This document shows, piece by piece, positions 19,353-27,324 of a DNA stretch of 64,000 nt. Origin of the DNA: Agromyces fucosus (GTDB lineage Bacteria > Actinomycetota > Actinomycetes > Actinomycetales > Microbacteriaceae); the NCBI RefSeq assembly GCF_004134865.1, contig NZ_SDPO01000004.1, positions 483,673 through 547,672 on the forward strand. The letters are read 5' to 3'. The position numbers were made by a program, and so were the translations under genes. Positions within the stretch are counted from its first letter, which is position 1. Each line of letters begins with the position of its first letter. The notes below the pieces were generated by a model, which was not told where the DNA came from, did no database searches, and was given only the letters and a program-made list of their open reading frames with translations.

Positions 19353-19358
19353 TAGCGT
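19353..19358 (+). promoter_or_regulatory. -10 box TAGCGT, leaderless start at 19365
   Basis: TAGCGT ends six bases before the ATG of the flavoprotein gene, so the predicted first transcribed base is the A of the start codon. Confidence 0.55.
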
Positions 19359-19364
19359 GGAGCC

Positions 19365-19991
19365 ATGGATCATGGAGGCATCCCCGTCACGACCGCCGCC
19401 GAGCTCGAGGAGATCATCGGCCGACCGTTGCCCGCGGCTCGCGACAAGTCGCGCGCCCGGCTGCACGACCTCGATCGGCAGTGGCTCGCGGCATCCCCGC
19501 TCTGCTTCGTCTCGACGGCGGATGCCGCCGGCAATGCCGACGTCTCCCCCAAGGGCGACCCCGCCGGTTTCGCGATCGTGCTCGACGAGACGACGATCGC
19601 GATCCCCGAACGGCCGGGCAACCGACGGGCCGACGGCTTCCACAACGTGCTCGAGAACCCGAACGTCGGGCTGCTCTTCGTCATCCCCGGTCGCGGCGAC
19701 ACCCTTCGCATCAACGGCCGGGGCCGTCTCCTGCGGGATGCGCCCTACGCCGATCGCATGCAGGTGCGGGGCCACGAACCGGAGCTCGTCCTCGAGGTCG
19801 CGATCGACGAGGTCTTCTCGCACTGCTCGAAGGCGTTCCTCCGATCGCAGACGTGGAAGCCCGAGTACTGGAACCCGGGGGCTGCACCTCGTCGCGCGGT
19901 CATCGCGCAGATCCTCGAGCGCCCGAACGAGTCGATCGAAGCGCTCGACGCGTACTACGGGCGCACCTACGACGCGAAGCTGTACGGGTAG
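19365..19991 (+). CDS. PPOX-class flavoprotein, MSMEG_1061 family
   Basis: A 208-residue FMN- or F420-binding split-barrel protein related to pyridoxamine 5'-phosphate oxidases. Typical segments are LCFVSTADAAGNADVSPKGD (about residues 46-65), IAIPERPGNRRADGFHNVLE near 78, VGLLFVIPGRGDTLRINGRG near 101, and a C-terminal CSKAFLRSQTW. Members act in oxidoreduction of small molecules, but this subfamily has no assigned substrate. It is monocistronic, apparently leaderless, and closed by a strong terminator. Confidence 0.85.
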   Translation: MDHGGIPVTTAAELEEIIGRPLPAARDKSRARLHDLDRQWLAASPLCFVSTADAAGNADVSPKGDPAGFAIVLDETTIAIPERPGNRRADGFHNVLENPNVGLLFVIPGRGDTLRINGRGRLLRDAPYADRMQVRGHEPELVLEVAIDEVFSHCSKAFLRSQTWKPEYWNPGAAPRRAVIAQILERPNESIEALDAYYGRTYDAKLYG

Positions 19992-20027
19992 CCTCGAGCC
20001 GCTCCACGGACCGGGAGCGGCTCGAGG
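19992..20027. terminator. Bidirectional terminator
   Basis: A perfect 14-base-pair stem (19992-20005 with 20014-20027, CCTCGAGCCGCTCC and its complement) starts directly after the flavoprotein stop and ends eight bases before the stop of the converging PhoH gene. Confidence 0.75.
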
Positions 20028-20035
20028 ACGTACGG

Positions 20036-21394
20036 TTACGCCAGTTCGTGCCCGTCGAGCATCTCAGCCACGAGGGCGGCGATCGCCGAGCGCTCCGAGC
20101 GGGTGAGCGTGATGTGGGCGAAGAGCGGATGTCCCTTCAGCGTCTCGATCACGCTGGCGACGCCGTCGTGGCGGCCGACCCGCAGGTTGTCGCGCTGGGC
20201 GACGTCGTGGGTGAGCACCACCCGAGAGTTCTGGCCGACGCGGGAGAGCACGGTCAGCAGCACGTTGCGCTCGAGCGACTGCGCCTCGTCGACGATCACG
20301 AACGCATCGTGCAGCGAACGCCCGCGGATGTGCGTCAGCGGCAGCACCTCGAGGATGCCGCGTTCGACGACCTCTTCGAGCACGTTGTCGGAGACCACCG
20401 AGCCGAGCGTGTCGAACACGGCCTGGCCCCAGGGGTTCATCTTCTCGCCCTGGTCGCCCGGCAGGTAGCCGAGCTCCTGGCCGCCCACTGCGTACAGCGG
20501 ACGGAACACCATGATCTTCTTGTGCTGCTGCCGTTCGAGCACCGCCTCGAGGCCGGCGCAGAGGGCGAGCGCCGACTTGCCGGTGCCGGCGCGGCCGCCG
20601 AGCGAGAGGATGCCGATCTCGGGATCGAGCAGCAGGTCGATCGCGAGCCGCTGCTCGGCCGAGCGCCCGTGCAGTCCGAAGACCTCGCGGTCGCCGCGCA
20701 CGAGCCGCACCTCGCGCTCGCCCACGACGCGGCCGAGCGCCGAGCCGCGGTCGGAGTGGATGACGAGGCCGGTGTTGATCGGCTGCTCGAGGTCGGCGCC
20801 GACCGTCAGGTGTTCGTGCTCGTAGAGCTTCGCCATGTCGTTGGAGCCGAGGTCGAGCTCGGCCATGCCGTTCCAACCCGAGTCGATCGCGAGCTCGTGC
20901 CGGTACTCCGCGGCGTCGAGGCCGATCGAGGCGGCTTTCACGCGCAGCGGCAGGTCCTTCGAGACGACGGTGACGGCGAGGCCCTCATTGGCGAGGTTCA
21001 GCGCGCACGCGAGGATGCGCGAGTCGTTGTCGGAGAGCCGCAGCCCCGAGGGCAGCACGCTCTGGTCGCTGTGGTTCAGCTCGACGCGGAGCGACCCCCC
21101 GTCGCCGACGGTGATCGGGAAGTCGAGTCGCTCGTGCTCGACGCGCAGCTCGTCGAGGATGCGCAGCGCCTGACGGGCGAAGTAGCCGATCTCGGGGTCG
21201 TTCCGCTTGGCCTCGAGCTCCGTGATCACGACGACGGGCAGCACGACCGCGTGCTCGTCGAAGCGGAACAGGGCCTTCGGATCGGAGAGCAGCACCGAGG
21301 TGTCGAGCACGTACGTGCGCTCAGCCTGTCGTGTCGCGGCGACCGCCGAGACGTCCTGTGCTGCATCGGTCGAGTTGGAGGTAGAGAGTGACAC
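20036..21394 (-). CDS. PhoH2-type protein (PIN domain plus PhoH ATPase)
   Basis: A 452-residue fusion. The N-terminal PIN nuclease domain begins at [14 protein letters not shown] and includes the acidic residues of [11 protein letters not shown] and [11 protein letters not shown]. The C-terminal PhoH ATPase has Walker [13 protein letters not shown] and Walker [11 protein letters not shown]. PhoH2 proteins are reported as RNA helicase/ribonucleases and occur as toxin-antitoxin modules in mycobacteria; here no antitoxin gene is adjacent. I place the start at GTG 21394 (GGGAG five bases upstream); the frame stays open to a GTG at 21451. Confidence 0.88.
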   Translation of the reverse strand: MSLSTSNSTDAAQDVSAVAATRQAERTYVLDTSVLLSDPKALFRFDEHAVVLPVVVITELEAKRNDPEIGYFARQALRILDELRVEHERLDFPITVGDGGSLRVELNHSDQSVLPSGLRLSDNDSRILACALNLANEGLAVTVVSKDLPLRVKAASIGLDAAEYRHELAIDSGWNGMAELDLGSNDMAKLYEHEHLTVGADLEQPINTGLVIHSDRGSALGRVVGEREVRLVRGDREVFGLHGRSAEQRLAIDLLLDPEIGILSLGGRAGTGKSALALCAGLEAVLERQQHKKIMVFRPLYAVGGQELGYLPGDQGEKMNPWGQAVFDTLGSVVSDNVLEEVVERGILEVLPLTHIRGRSLHDAFVIVDEAQSLERNVLLTVLSRVGQNSRVVLTHDVAQRDNLRVGRHDGVASVIETLKGHPLFAHITLTRSERSAIAALVAEMLDGHELA

Positions 21395-21473
21395 GCCAGC
21401 TCCCGCCCCGAGCTTCAGCTCGGCATTCCGCGTCGGCGGTGATCCTCCCACGAGCGGTTCACGAGCCGACTCG

Positions 21474-21492
21474 AACAGGTGATTTACCTGTT
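21474..21492. promoter_or_regulatory. Inverted repeat upstream of the PhoH gene
   Basis: AACAGGT-GATTT-ACCTGTT is a perfect 7-base inverted repeat in an AT-richer pocket, followed by a partial third copy (GAGGTGAACCT). It lies about 80 bases upstream of the PhoH start. It may be an operator or a small hairpin; the regulator is unknown. Confidence 0.4.
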
Positions 21493-21577
21493 GAGGTGAA
21501 CCTACGTCCGTCTGGCCGGAACCCCGGAAGCGACACGCGGCGGGTCATCTCACGTTCACATTGCGCCGTGCGCGCAT

Positions 21578-21611
21578 GTCGAAACCCCGCGTTCGTGGAA
21601 GCCGTTTCGAC
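21578..21611. repeat. REP-like hairpin with GTTTCGAC core
   Basis: GTCGAAAC (21578-21585) and GTTTCGAC (21604-21611) form an inverted repeat with an 18-base loop, just after the aminotransferase gene. The same GTTTCGA core appears in the repeat at 24514-24565, suggesting a dispersed palindromic repeat family. Confidence 0.45.
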
Positions 21612-21631
21612 GGGCTCCACCCGCAGAGGCG

Positions 21632-22750
21632 TCAGTAGCTCGCCGCGGTGCCGTACGAGACGAACGCCGCGCGCAGCATGTCGAGCGTCTCGCCCGACGT
21701 GGCGGCGTGGACCGACAGGCGGATCCTCCCCTGCCGCATGGTCGCCGTCACGCCGTGGTTGTGCAGTGACGCCGTGAGCAGCGTCACCTGCTCGGTCGGC
21801 GGCTCGAGCACCACGATGCCGGCGCGCTCGCGCTCGTCGCGCGAGGAGACGACCGCGATCGCGAACTCGTCGGCGAGCTCGATGGTCTGGCTGACCCGCT
21901 CGGCCATCGCGGCGTTGATCGCGTCGACGCCGACCCCGGCGATCTCCTCGAGGCTCGCTGCGAACCTGGCCTCGGCGAGCGGGTCGGGGTTCGACACGCG
22001 GTAGGCGCGTGCACCAGATGCCGGCGGCGGCACCTCGCCCCAGGGCTCGTCCTCTTCGGTGCCGGTGAAGCCGGAGAACACGGGGGTCAACTGGTCGAGC
22101 GCACGCGGCGACAGGGCCATGAACCCCGTGCCCCAGCCGGCGCGGCACCACTTCTGCCCGCCGGTCAGCACGACGTCGGCCACCTCCCAGGGGGCGTCGA
22201 CGACGCCGAAGCCCTGGATCGCGTCGACGATCAGCAGCCGATCGCCGATGACCTGGCGGATGCCCTCGATGTCGCAGAGGTAGCCCGAGCGCGAGTCGAC
22301 GAGGCTCACCGCGACGGCGGCGACGTTCGACTCGAGCTGTTCGCGGATCTGGCCGGGGGTCACCTTGCCGTGGTCGGTCTCGAGCCACACGGGCTGCACG
22401 GTGTGCAGCGCCTCCTGGGCGCGCACCGCGGCGATGGGCAGGCTCGGGAACTCGTCGGCCGAGAGCAGCACCCCGCCGGTGAGGCCGAACATCGCGTGCA
22501 TGATGCCGGTCGTCGTGTTGGGCTGGAAGACGATCTGATCGGCCGGGAACCCGGTGACCGCCGATGCCGCCGCGCGCACCCGGCCGTCTTGCTCGCGGAT
22601 CTCGTCGAGGCTGCCGTGGCGGGCGCGCTGCAGCACCTGGGTGAAGACGAGCGACTCCTCGGCTGCGGCAGTCGAGAGCGGCCCGACCCGGCCGTAGTCG
22701 AGGTATCCGGGTTCCTGGGTGAATCCGGCCGTGAAATCGTCGATGGTCAC
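21632..22750 (-). CDS. Class V aminotransferase-fold PLP enzyme
   Basis: A 372-residue fold-type I PLP enzyme of the class V group (kynureninase/cysteine desulfurase/isopenicillin epimerase relatives). The PLP aspartate is in LLIVDAIQGFG (about residue 174) and the Schiff-base lysine in LTGGQKWCRAGWGTG (about 203). PNTTTGIMHAMF near 77 contacts the cofactor phosphate. A tail segment IRLSVHAATSGETLD matches the class V C-terminus. It stands alone between PhoH and uppS, so the substrate cannot be inferred. The GTG start follows a GGGGG ribosome site. Confidence 0.82.
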   Translation of the reverse strand: MTIDDFTAGFTQEPGYLDYGRVGPLSTAAAEESLVFTQVLQRARHGSLDEIREQDGRVRAAASAVTGFPADQIVFQPNTTTGIMHAMFGLTGGVLLSADEFPSLPIAAVRAQEALHTVQPVWLETDHGKVTPGQIREQLESNVAAVAVSLVDSRSGYLCDIEGIRQVIGDRLLIVDAIQGFGVVDAPWEVADVVLTGGQKWCRAGWGTGFMALSPRALDQLTPVFSGFTGTEEDEPWGEVPPPASGARAYRVSNPDPLAEARFAASLEEIAGVGVDAINAAMAERVSQTIELADEFAIAVVSSRDERERAGIVVLEPPTEQVTLLTASLHNHGVTATMRQGRIRLSVHAATSGETLDMLRAAFVSYGTAASY

Positions 22751-22820
22751 GTGGTGGTGCCCCCTTCATCGAGGCGGAGTTGATCGGCGCGCATAGTCTC
22801 GCAGACGAGGGTGTCGCGAG

Positions 22821-23606
22821 TCATCCGCCGAATCGGCGATGACGCTTCGTGTAGTCGCGGAGCGCCCGAAGGAAGTCGACCTTGCGGAGGTCGGGGCCGA
22901 GTGCCTCGACGAAGTAGAACTCGCTGTGGGCCGACTGCCAGAGCATGAAGTCGCTGAGCCGCTGCTCGCCCGAGGTGCGGATGACGAGGTCGGGATCGGG
23001 CTGGCCGCCGGTGTAGAGGTGCTGGCCGATGAGGTCGGGCGTCAGCCGCTCGGCCAGGTCGTCGAGGCTCCGCCCCTCGGCGTGATGCTCGGCCACGATC
23101 GAGCGCATCGCGTCGGTGATCTCCTTGCGGCCGCCGTAGCCGACGGCCAGGTTGACGTGCAGTCCGTGCTTGTCGGCGGTGCGGTGCTCTGCGGCGTCGA
23201 GGGCAGCGACGAGGGGCACGGGGAGCCCGGCATCCGACCCGACGTGCTGCACGCGCCAGTCGCGGTAGTGCGAGAGCTCCTCGGCGAGCTCCGCGATGAT
23301 CTCGATGAGGTCCGCGAGCTCGGCGGAGGGGCGGTTGCCGAGGTTGTCGCTCGAGAGCAGGTAGAGGGTGACCGTCTTGATGCCGGCGTCGTCGCACCAC
23401 TCGAGGAACTCGCGCATCTTCGCCGCGCCCGCACGGTGGCCGTGGGCCGCCGTGTCGTAGCCGAGCTGCTTCGCCCACCGGCGGTTGCCGTCGATGATCA
23501 TCGCGACATGGCGCGGCATGGCCTCGGGGTCGAGTCCGCGCCGGAGCCGGTTCTGATAGAGGCGGTAGAGGATGCCGCGACCGAGGGGCTGATCGCTCGT
23601 CTGCAC
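22821..23606 (-). CDS. uppS: Isoprenyl (cis-prenyl) transferase
   Basis: Condenses isopentenyl diphosphate units in cis to make the polyprenyl diphosphate carrier for peptidoglycan and other wall glycans. The 261 residues show all hallmark blocks: HVAMIIDGNRRWAK with the catalytic aspartate, YLLSSDNLGNRPSAE, YGGRKEI, and DLVIRTSGEQRLSDFMLWQS followed by EFYF. Actinobacteria often have two such enzymes of different chain length; the N-terminal RLRRGLDPEAMPRH form does not settle which this is. GTG 23606 follows TAGCGT by six bases, so the mRNA is probably leaderless. Confidence 0.93.
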   Translation of the reverse strand: MQTSDQPLGRGILYRLYQNRLRRGLDPEAMPRHVAMIIDGNRRWAKQLGYDTAAHGHRAGAAKMREFLEWCDDAGIKTVTLYLLSSDNLGNRPSAELADLIEIIAELAEELSHYRDWRVQHVGSDAGLPVPLVAALDAAEHRTADKHGLHVNLAVGYGGRKEITDAMRSIVAEHHAEGRSLDDLAERLTPDLIGQHLYTGGQPDPDLVIRTSGEQRLSDFMLWQSAHSEFYFVEALGPDLRKVDFLRALRDYTKRHRRFGG

Positions 23607-23612
23607 GGGACT

Positions 23613-23618
23613 ACGCTA
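23613..23618 (-). promoter_or_regulatory. -10 box TAGCGT of uppS, leaderless
   Basis: On the minus strand TAGCGT ends six bases before the GTG start of uppS. It lies back to back with the -10 box of the divergent HlyIII gene 50 bases away. Confidence 0.55.
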
Positions 23619-23667
23619 CCCCTCCGCGGCATCCGACACTCACAGGCGGTCGTGACCGGCGAGGTCC

Positions 23668-23673
23668 TACGCT
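23668..23673 (+). promoter_or_regulatory. -10 box TACGCT, leaderless start at 23680
   Basis: TACGCT ends six bases before the ATG of the HlyIII gene. The same hexamer and spacing precede ppx (41203-41208). Confidence 0.55.
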
Positions 23674-23679
23674 GTCAGC

Positions 23680-24483
23680 ATGACCTCGAAGCGCCGGCGC
23701 GCATCGCACGATGCCATGGATGAACTCTCCCGCCCCGTCGCGCCCGACGACCCCCAAGACGTGGCCGTCTCGCGGGGCGAGCACGGGCCCGATCTGCCCA
23801 ACATCCCCCTGCTCGACGACTCGCTCGCACATCCCGAAGAGGTCAAGCCCACGTGGCGCGGCTGGATCCACGCCGGCACCTTCCCCGTCACGATCGTCGC
23901 GGGCATCGTGCTCATCGTGCTCGCCGAGGGTGCCCCGGCGAAGTGGGCCTCTGCGGTCTTCGTGCTCTCCTCGATGCTGCTCTTCGGCAACTCGGCGCTG
24001 TACCACCGCTTCGACTGGAAGCCCAAGACGAAGCTCCTGCTGAAGCGCATCGACCACGCCAACATCTTCCTGCTGATCGCGGGCACCTACACGCCGCTCG
24101 CGGTGCTCGCCCTGCCGCCCGACAAGGGCTGGCTGCTCCTCGGCGTCGTCTGGGCCGGGGCCCTCGCGGGCATCGGCTTCCGCGTGTTCTGGATCGGCGC
24201 GCCCCGATGGCTCTACGTGGCGCTCTACCTGCTGCTCGGCTGGGCGGCCGTGATGTACCTCGGCGACCTGCTCGCCGCGAACGCCGCGATGATGGTGCTC
24301 GTGATCGTCGGCGGCCTGCTCTACACCGGCGGGGCAATCGTCTACGGGCTGAAGAAGCCGAACCCCTGGCCGGGCGTCTTCGGGTTCCACGAGATCTTCC
24401 ACGCCTGCACGGTGCTCGCGTTCATGTGCCACTGGACGGCGACGCTGCTCATCGCGATCGCCCCCGTCTACCACGTCGGCTGA
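23680..24483 (+). CDS. Hemolysin III / PAQR-family membrane protein
   Basis: A 267-residue protein with a 55-residue cytoplasmic N-terminus and seven predicted membrane helices. The PAQR/HlyIII residues are visible: SALYHRFDW in helix 2-3, RIDHANIFLLIAGTYTPL, and the C-terminal FGFHEIFHACTVLAFMCHW, which together give the histidines and serine/aspartate of the zinc site. PAQR proteins are thought to be hydrolases or stress-related membrane regulators; hemolysis is only a historical name. It is divergent from uppS and apparently leaderless. Confidence 0.88.
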   Translation: MTSKRRRASHDAMDELSRPVAPDDPQDVAVSRGEHGPDLPNIPLLDDSLAHPEEVKPTWRGWIHAGTFPVTIVAGIVLIVLAEGAPAKWASAVFVLSSMLLFGNSALYHRFDWKPKTKLLLKRIDHANIFLLIAGTYTPLAVLALPPDKGWLLLGVVWAGALAGIGFRVFWIGAPRWLYVALYLLLGWAAVMYLGDLLAANAAMMVLVIVGGLLYTGGAIVYGLKKPNPWPGVFGFHEIFHACTVLAFMCHWTATLLIAIAPVYHVG

Positions 24484-24513
24484 CGCGGCGATCGACGCAG
24501 GTCGAGGAACGAG

Positions 24514-24565
24514 CGAAACGAGCGTTTCGAGACCCGATCAGCGAGCGTTTCGAGACCCGTTCAGC
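24514..24565. repeat. Tandemly duplicated 23-base REP-like palindrome
   Basis: Two adjacent 23-base copies (24520-24542 and 24543-24565, one mismatch) contain the GAGCGTTTCGAGACCCG core. With the preceding CGAAACG (24514-24520) the first copy forms a CGAAACG/CGTTTCG hairpin. The second copy runs into the stop codon of the gene at 24561-24872. The core resembles the element at 21578-21611. Confidence 0.6.
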
Positions 24566-24872
24566 GAGCGGATGCCTCGTCGGGCCCGTCGTCGGTCGAA
24601 CCGGGTTCGGCGGGGGGCAGGGTGCCGGAGGCATCCGTCACCTGGCCGTCGGCCTCGGCGATCTCGGCGTCGCGCGCCTCGGCCTCGAGCTGCTCGCGCA
24701 CCTCGATGCGGTAGTTCGTGCGGCGGATGCGGCGCACCATGTCGAGCACGAGCAGCACCACCACGACCATGATGAGGAACGTGATGACGAAGCCCCAGAT
24801 GCCGGGCGTCACGGTGTTCGGGTCGAACTCCTCGTCTTCGGCCAGGACGATCAGGGCTGGGACGACGAGCAT
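24561..24872 (-). CDS. Small single-span membrane protein of unknown function
   Basis: A 103-residue protein that I do not recognise. A short N-terminal hydrophobic stretch (MLVVPALIVLA) is followed by the acidic EDEEFDPNTVTPG, one membrane helix (about residues 24-44, VITFLIMVVVVLLVLDMV), a basic stop-transfer RRIRRTNYR, and a charged, Ala/Glu-rich cytoplasmic tail. ATG 24872 is preferred because AGAGAG lies about six bases upstream. It diverges from the DUF4307 gene, and its stop lies inside a REP-like repeat, so the C-terminus may have been altered by it. Confidence 0.7.
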   Translation of the reverse strand: MLVVPALIVLAEDEEFDPNTVTPGIWGFVITFLIMVVVVLLVLDMVRRIRRTNYRIEVREQLEAEARDAEIAEADGQVTDASGTLPPAEPGSTDDGPDEASAR

Positions 24873-24940
24873 CGGACTCTCTTTCACGCGTGCGGTGATC
24901 CACGCTTGCACTGTCGAGCATCGGCCTGCGCCGGGCGCGT

Positions 24941-24960
24941 TAGGCTTGAATCCAAGCCTA
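24941..24960. promoter_or_regulatory. Perfect inverted repeat in the divergent promoter region
   Basis: TAGGCTTG-AATC-CAAGCCTA is a perfect 8-base inverted repeat. A -10-like TAGACG begins at its right end (24959-24964), followed by GAGGAG and the GTG of DUF4307. It may be an operator for either divergent gene. Confidence 0.45.
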
Positions 24961-24986
24961 GACGATCGACCCCCGAGGAGCCTGCG

Positions 24987-25457
24987 GTGACCACGCCCCA
25001 GAACGCAGCGCCCTCGAACTCGGCGCCCTCGAACGCAGCGCCCCCGAACTCAGCACCCGGCGACGGCGCGCTCGACGAGCGCTACGGGCGCACCCGCACG
25101 CACCGCACCCGCGATCGCATGCTGCTGATCGGCGGAGCGATCGCCTTCGCGATCGTGCTCGTCGCGTGGGTCGTCTGGGCGGGTCTCGACGGCCAGAAGC
25201 CGCAGATCGAGGTCACCGACACCGGCCACCGCCTCCTGAACGAGGACCGGGCCGTCGAGGTCACCTGGACCCTGTCGGTCCCGCCGGGCAACGAGACCGC
25301 GTGCGCCGTGCAGGCCTTCAACGAGGACTTCACGGTCGTGGGCTGGAAGATCGTCGAGGTGCCGGCGTCCGATCGGCACCTCCGCAGTCTCACAGAGACG
25401 GTACGAGTCGCCCAGGAGGCGAACACCGGTTTGATTTACGGTTGCTGGCTCACCTAA
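24987..25457 (+). CDS. DUF4307 single-span membrane protein
   Basis: A 156-residue protein of the DUF4307 family. The N-terminus is a low-complexity repeat of NSAPSNAAP type encoded by a 15-base tandem repeat (about 25005-25060). Then LDERYGRTR, one membrane helix (about residues 46-68), and a beta-rich extracytoplasmic domain with two cysteines (CAVQAFNEDF and YGCWLT) that could pair. DUF4307 genes usually sit beside greA, as here, and in many actinobacteria beside mca, which is absent from this spot. The GTG start is set by GAGGAG. Confidence 0.85.
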   Translation: MTTPQNAAPSNSAPSNAAPPNSAPGDGALDERYGRTRTHRTRDRMLLIGGAIAFAIVLVAWVVWAGLDGQKPQIEVTDTGHRLLNEDRAVEVTWTLSVPPGNETACAVQAFNEDFTVVGWKIVEVPASDRHLRSLTETVRVAQEANTGLIYGCWLT

Positions 25458-25541
25458 CATGGGGCATTCGCTCCGACATCCGTCGGGGCGACACGTCTAT
25501 ACGGAGTGCAGTCGAGGCTGCATGACACGGGAGTGTGCATC

Positions 25542-26033
25542 ATGGCGCAGGACGTCACCGCGACCTGGCTCACCCAGGAGGCCTACGACCGCCTGGCAGG
25601 GGAACTCGAGCACCTCTCCACGCACGGCCGCGAAGAGATCGCGAAGCGAATCGAGTCCGCGCGCGAGGAGGGCGACCTCAAGGAGAACGGCGGCTACCAC
25701 GCCGCCAAAGACGAGCAGGGCAAGATGGAGGCCCGCATCCGTCAGCTGAAGGAACTGCTCCGCACCGCCGAGGTCGGCGAGGCGCCGCAGTCGTCGGGCG
25801 TCGTCGAGGCCGGCACCGTCATCACGGCCATCATCGCGGGCGATGAAGAGACGTTCCTGATCGGCAGCCGCGAGATCGCCGGCGACTCCGAGCTCGACGT
25901 CTGGAGCACGCAGAGCCCGCTCGGCGCCGCGATCCTCGGCCTGAAGGTCGGCGAGAAGACGAGCTACACCGCGCCCAACGGCCGTGAGATCGATGTCGAG
26001 GTCACGAGCGTCGAGACCTGGGGCGGCCAGTAG
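25542..26033 (+). CDS. greA: Transcription elongation factor GreA
   Basis: Rescues backtracked RNA polymerase by stimulating transcript cleavage. The 163-residue protein has the N-terminal coiled coil with tip acidic residues in EEGDLKENGGYHAAKDEQG (about residues 48-66) and the C-terminal FKBP-like domain (SPLGAAILGLKVGEKTSYTAPN). ATG 25542 is preferred over an upstream in-frame ATG at 25506 because CGGGAG lies about ten bases before it and conserved homology starts there. It converges with ilvA. Confidence 0.95.
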   Translation: MAQDVTATWLTQEAYDRLAGELEHLSTHGREEIAKRIESAREEGDLKENGGYHAAKDEQGKMEARIRQLKELLRTAEVGEAPQSSGVVEAGTVITAIIAGDEETFLIGSREIAGDSELDVWSTQSPLGAAILGLKVGEKTSYTAPNGREIDVEVTSVETWGGQ

Positions 26034-26070
26034 GCCTGAGGCCTCCTCCGCGACCTGACCGGAACCCCGA

Positions 26071-27324
26071 CTAGTCGTTGTCGACGACGGGCTCGTAGCC
26101 GGCTCGGCGCAGCACCTCGACGACCTCGGCCCGGTGGTCGGGACCGCGGGTCTCGATGGAGAGCTTGAGCTCGACCTCCGAGATCTGCAGTCCTGATCCG
26201 TGGCGCGTGTGCAGCACCTCGATGACGTTCGCGTTCGCTTCGGCGAGCAGCTCGGCGATGCGGGCGAGCTGGCCGGGACGGTCGGGCATGCCGATGCGGA
26301 GCGTGAGGTACCGATCGGATGCCGCGAGCCCGTGCGCGATCACCCGCTGCATGAGGAGCGGATCGATGTTGCCGCCCGAGAGCATCGCGACGACCGGGCC
26401 GTCTGAGACGATCTGGCCCGTCATGATGGCGGCGACCGAGACCGCGCCGGCCGGCTCGACCACGAGCTTCGCTCGCTCGAGCAGCACGAGGAGCGCCCTC
26501 GCGATGTCGTCTTCGGTGACTGTGACGATCTCGTCGATCGCCTCGCGGATGATCTCGAAGTTCAGCTCGCCGGGCCGGTAGACGGCGATGCCGTCGGCGA
26601 TGGTCGGCACGACCGGCACCCGCTGCGGCGAGCCGGCGGCGAGCGACGCCACGTAGGGCGCGGCGTTCTCGGCCTGCACGCCGACGATGCGGATCGTGCG
26701 GCCGAGCTGGGCGGCGCGCTGCTTGGCGGCGCTCGCGATGCCGGCGGCGAGCCCGCCACCGCCGATGGGCACGATGATGGTGGCGACGTCGGGCGTCTGC
26801 TCGAGGATCTCGAGTCCGAGCGTGCCCTGACCCGCGATCACGTCGGGGTGGTCGAACGGCGGGATGATGACGGCGCCGGTCTCGTCGGCGAACACCGCCG
26901 CAGCTTCGAGCGTCTCGCCGACGGAGTCGCCGCGGAGCACGACGTCCGCGCCGTAGGCGCGGGTCGCCTCGAGCTTCGGCAGCGCGACCCCGACGGGCAT
27001 GAAGATCGTGGCGCTGATGCCGAGTTCACGCGCGGCGAACGCGACGCCCTGTGCGTGGTTGCCGGCCGAGGCTGCGACGACCCCGCGTGCGCGTTCCGAC
27101 TCGGTCAGCGCGGCGATGCGGTGATAGGCGCCGCGGAGCTTGTACGAGCCCGTGCGCTGCAGGTTCTCGCATTTCAGGTGCACGGGCACGCCGAGGAGTT
27201 CGGCGAGGAACCGCGAGGACTCCATGGGCGTCTGCCGGGCGACGACGGAGACCACGCCTCGCGCACGCTCGAAATCGGCGAGGCTCGGTCCTGCGATCGT
27301 GATCGTGGGCGTCAAGTCGTTCAT
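26071..27324 (-). CDS. ilvA: Threonine ammonia-lyase (threonine deaminase)
   Basis: PLP fold-type II enzyme making 2-oxobutanoate from threonine. The 417 residues contain the PLP-lysine motif RTGSYKLRGAY (about residue 60), the phosphate-binding glycine loop IGGGGLAAG and a C-terminal ACT domain of about 75 residues from YLTLRIGMPDRPGQLARIAE. A single ACT domain and this length suit the catabolic or short biosynthetic type. Its ATG overlaps the stop of the upstream AI-2E transporter gene by four bases, so the two are translationally coupled, an arrangement that hints at export or import of a related metabolite. Confidence 0.9.
   Translation of the reverse strand: MNDLTPTITIAGPSLADFERARGVVSVVARQTPMESSRFLAELLGVPVHLKCENLQRTGSYKLRGAYHRIAALTESERARGVVAASAGNHAQGVAFAARELGISATIFMPVGVALPKLEATRAYGADVVLRGDSVGETLEAAAVFADETGAVIIPPFDHPDVIAGQGTLGLEILEQTPDVATIIVPIGGGGLAAGIASAAKQRAAQLGRTIRIVGVQAENAAPYVASLAAGSPQRVPVVPTIADGIAVYRPGELNFEIIREAIDEIVTVTEDDIARALLVLLERAKLVVEPAGAVSVAAIMTGQIVSDGPVVAMLSGGNIDPLLMQRVIAHGLAASDRYLTLRIGMPDRPGQLARIAELLAEANANVIEVLHTRHGSGLQISEVELKLSIETRGPDHRAEVVEVLRRAGYEPVVDND

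Noticed and set aside
20036-21394. PhoH2 gene as a toxin-antitoxin module
   Set aside because: No small antitoxin ORF with a ribosome site overlaps or precedes it in the 237-base upstream gap.
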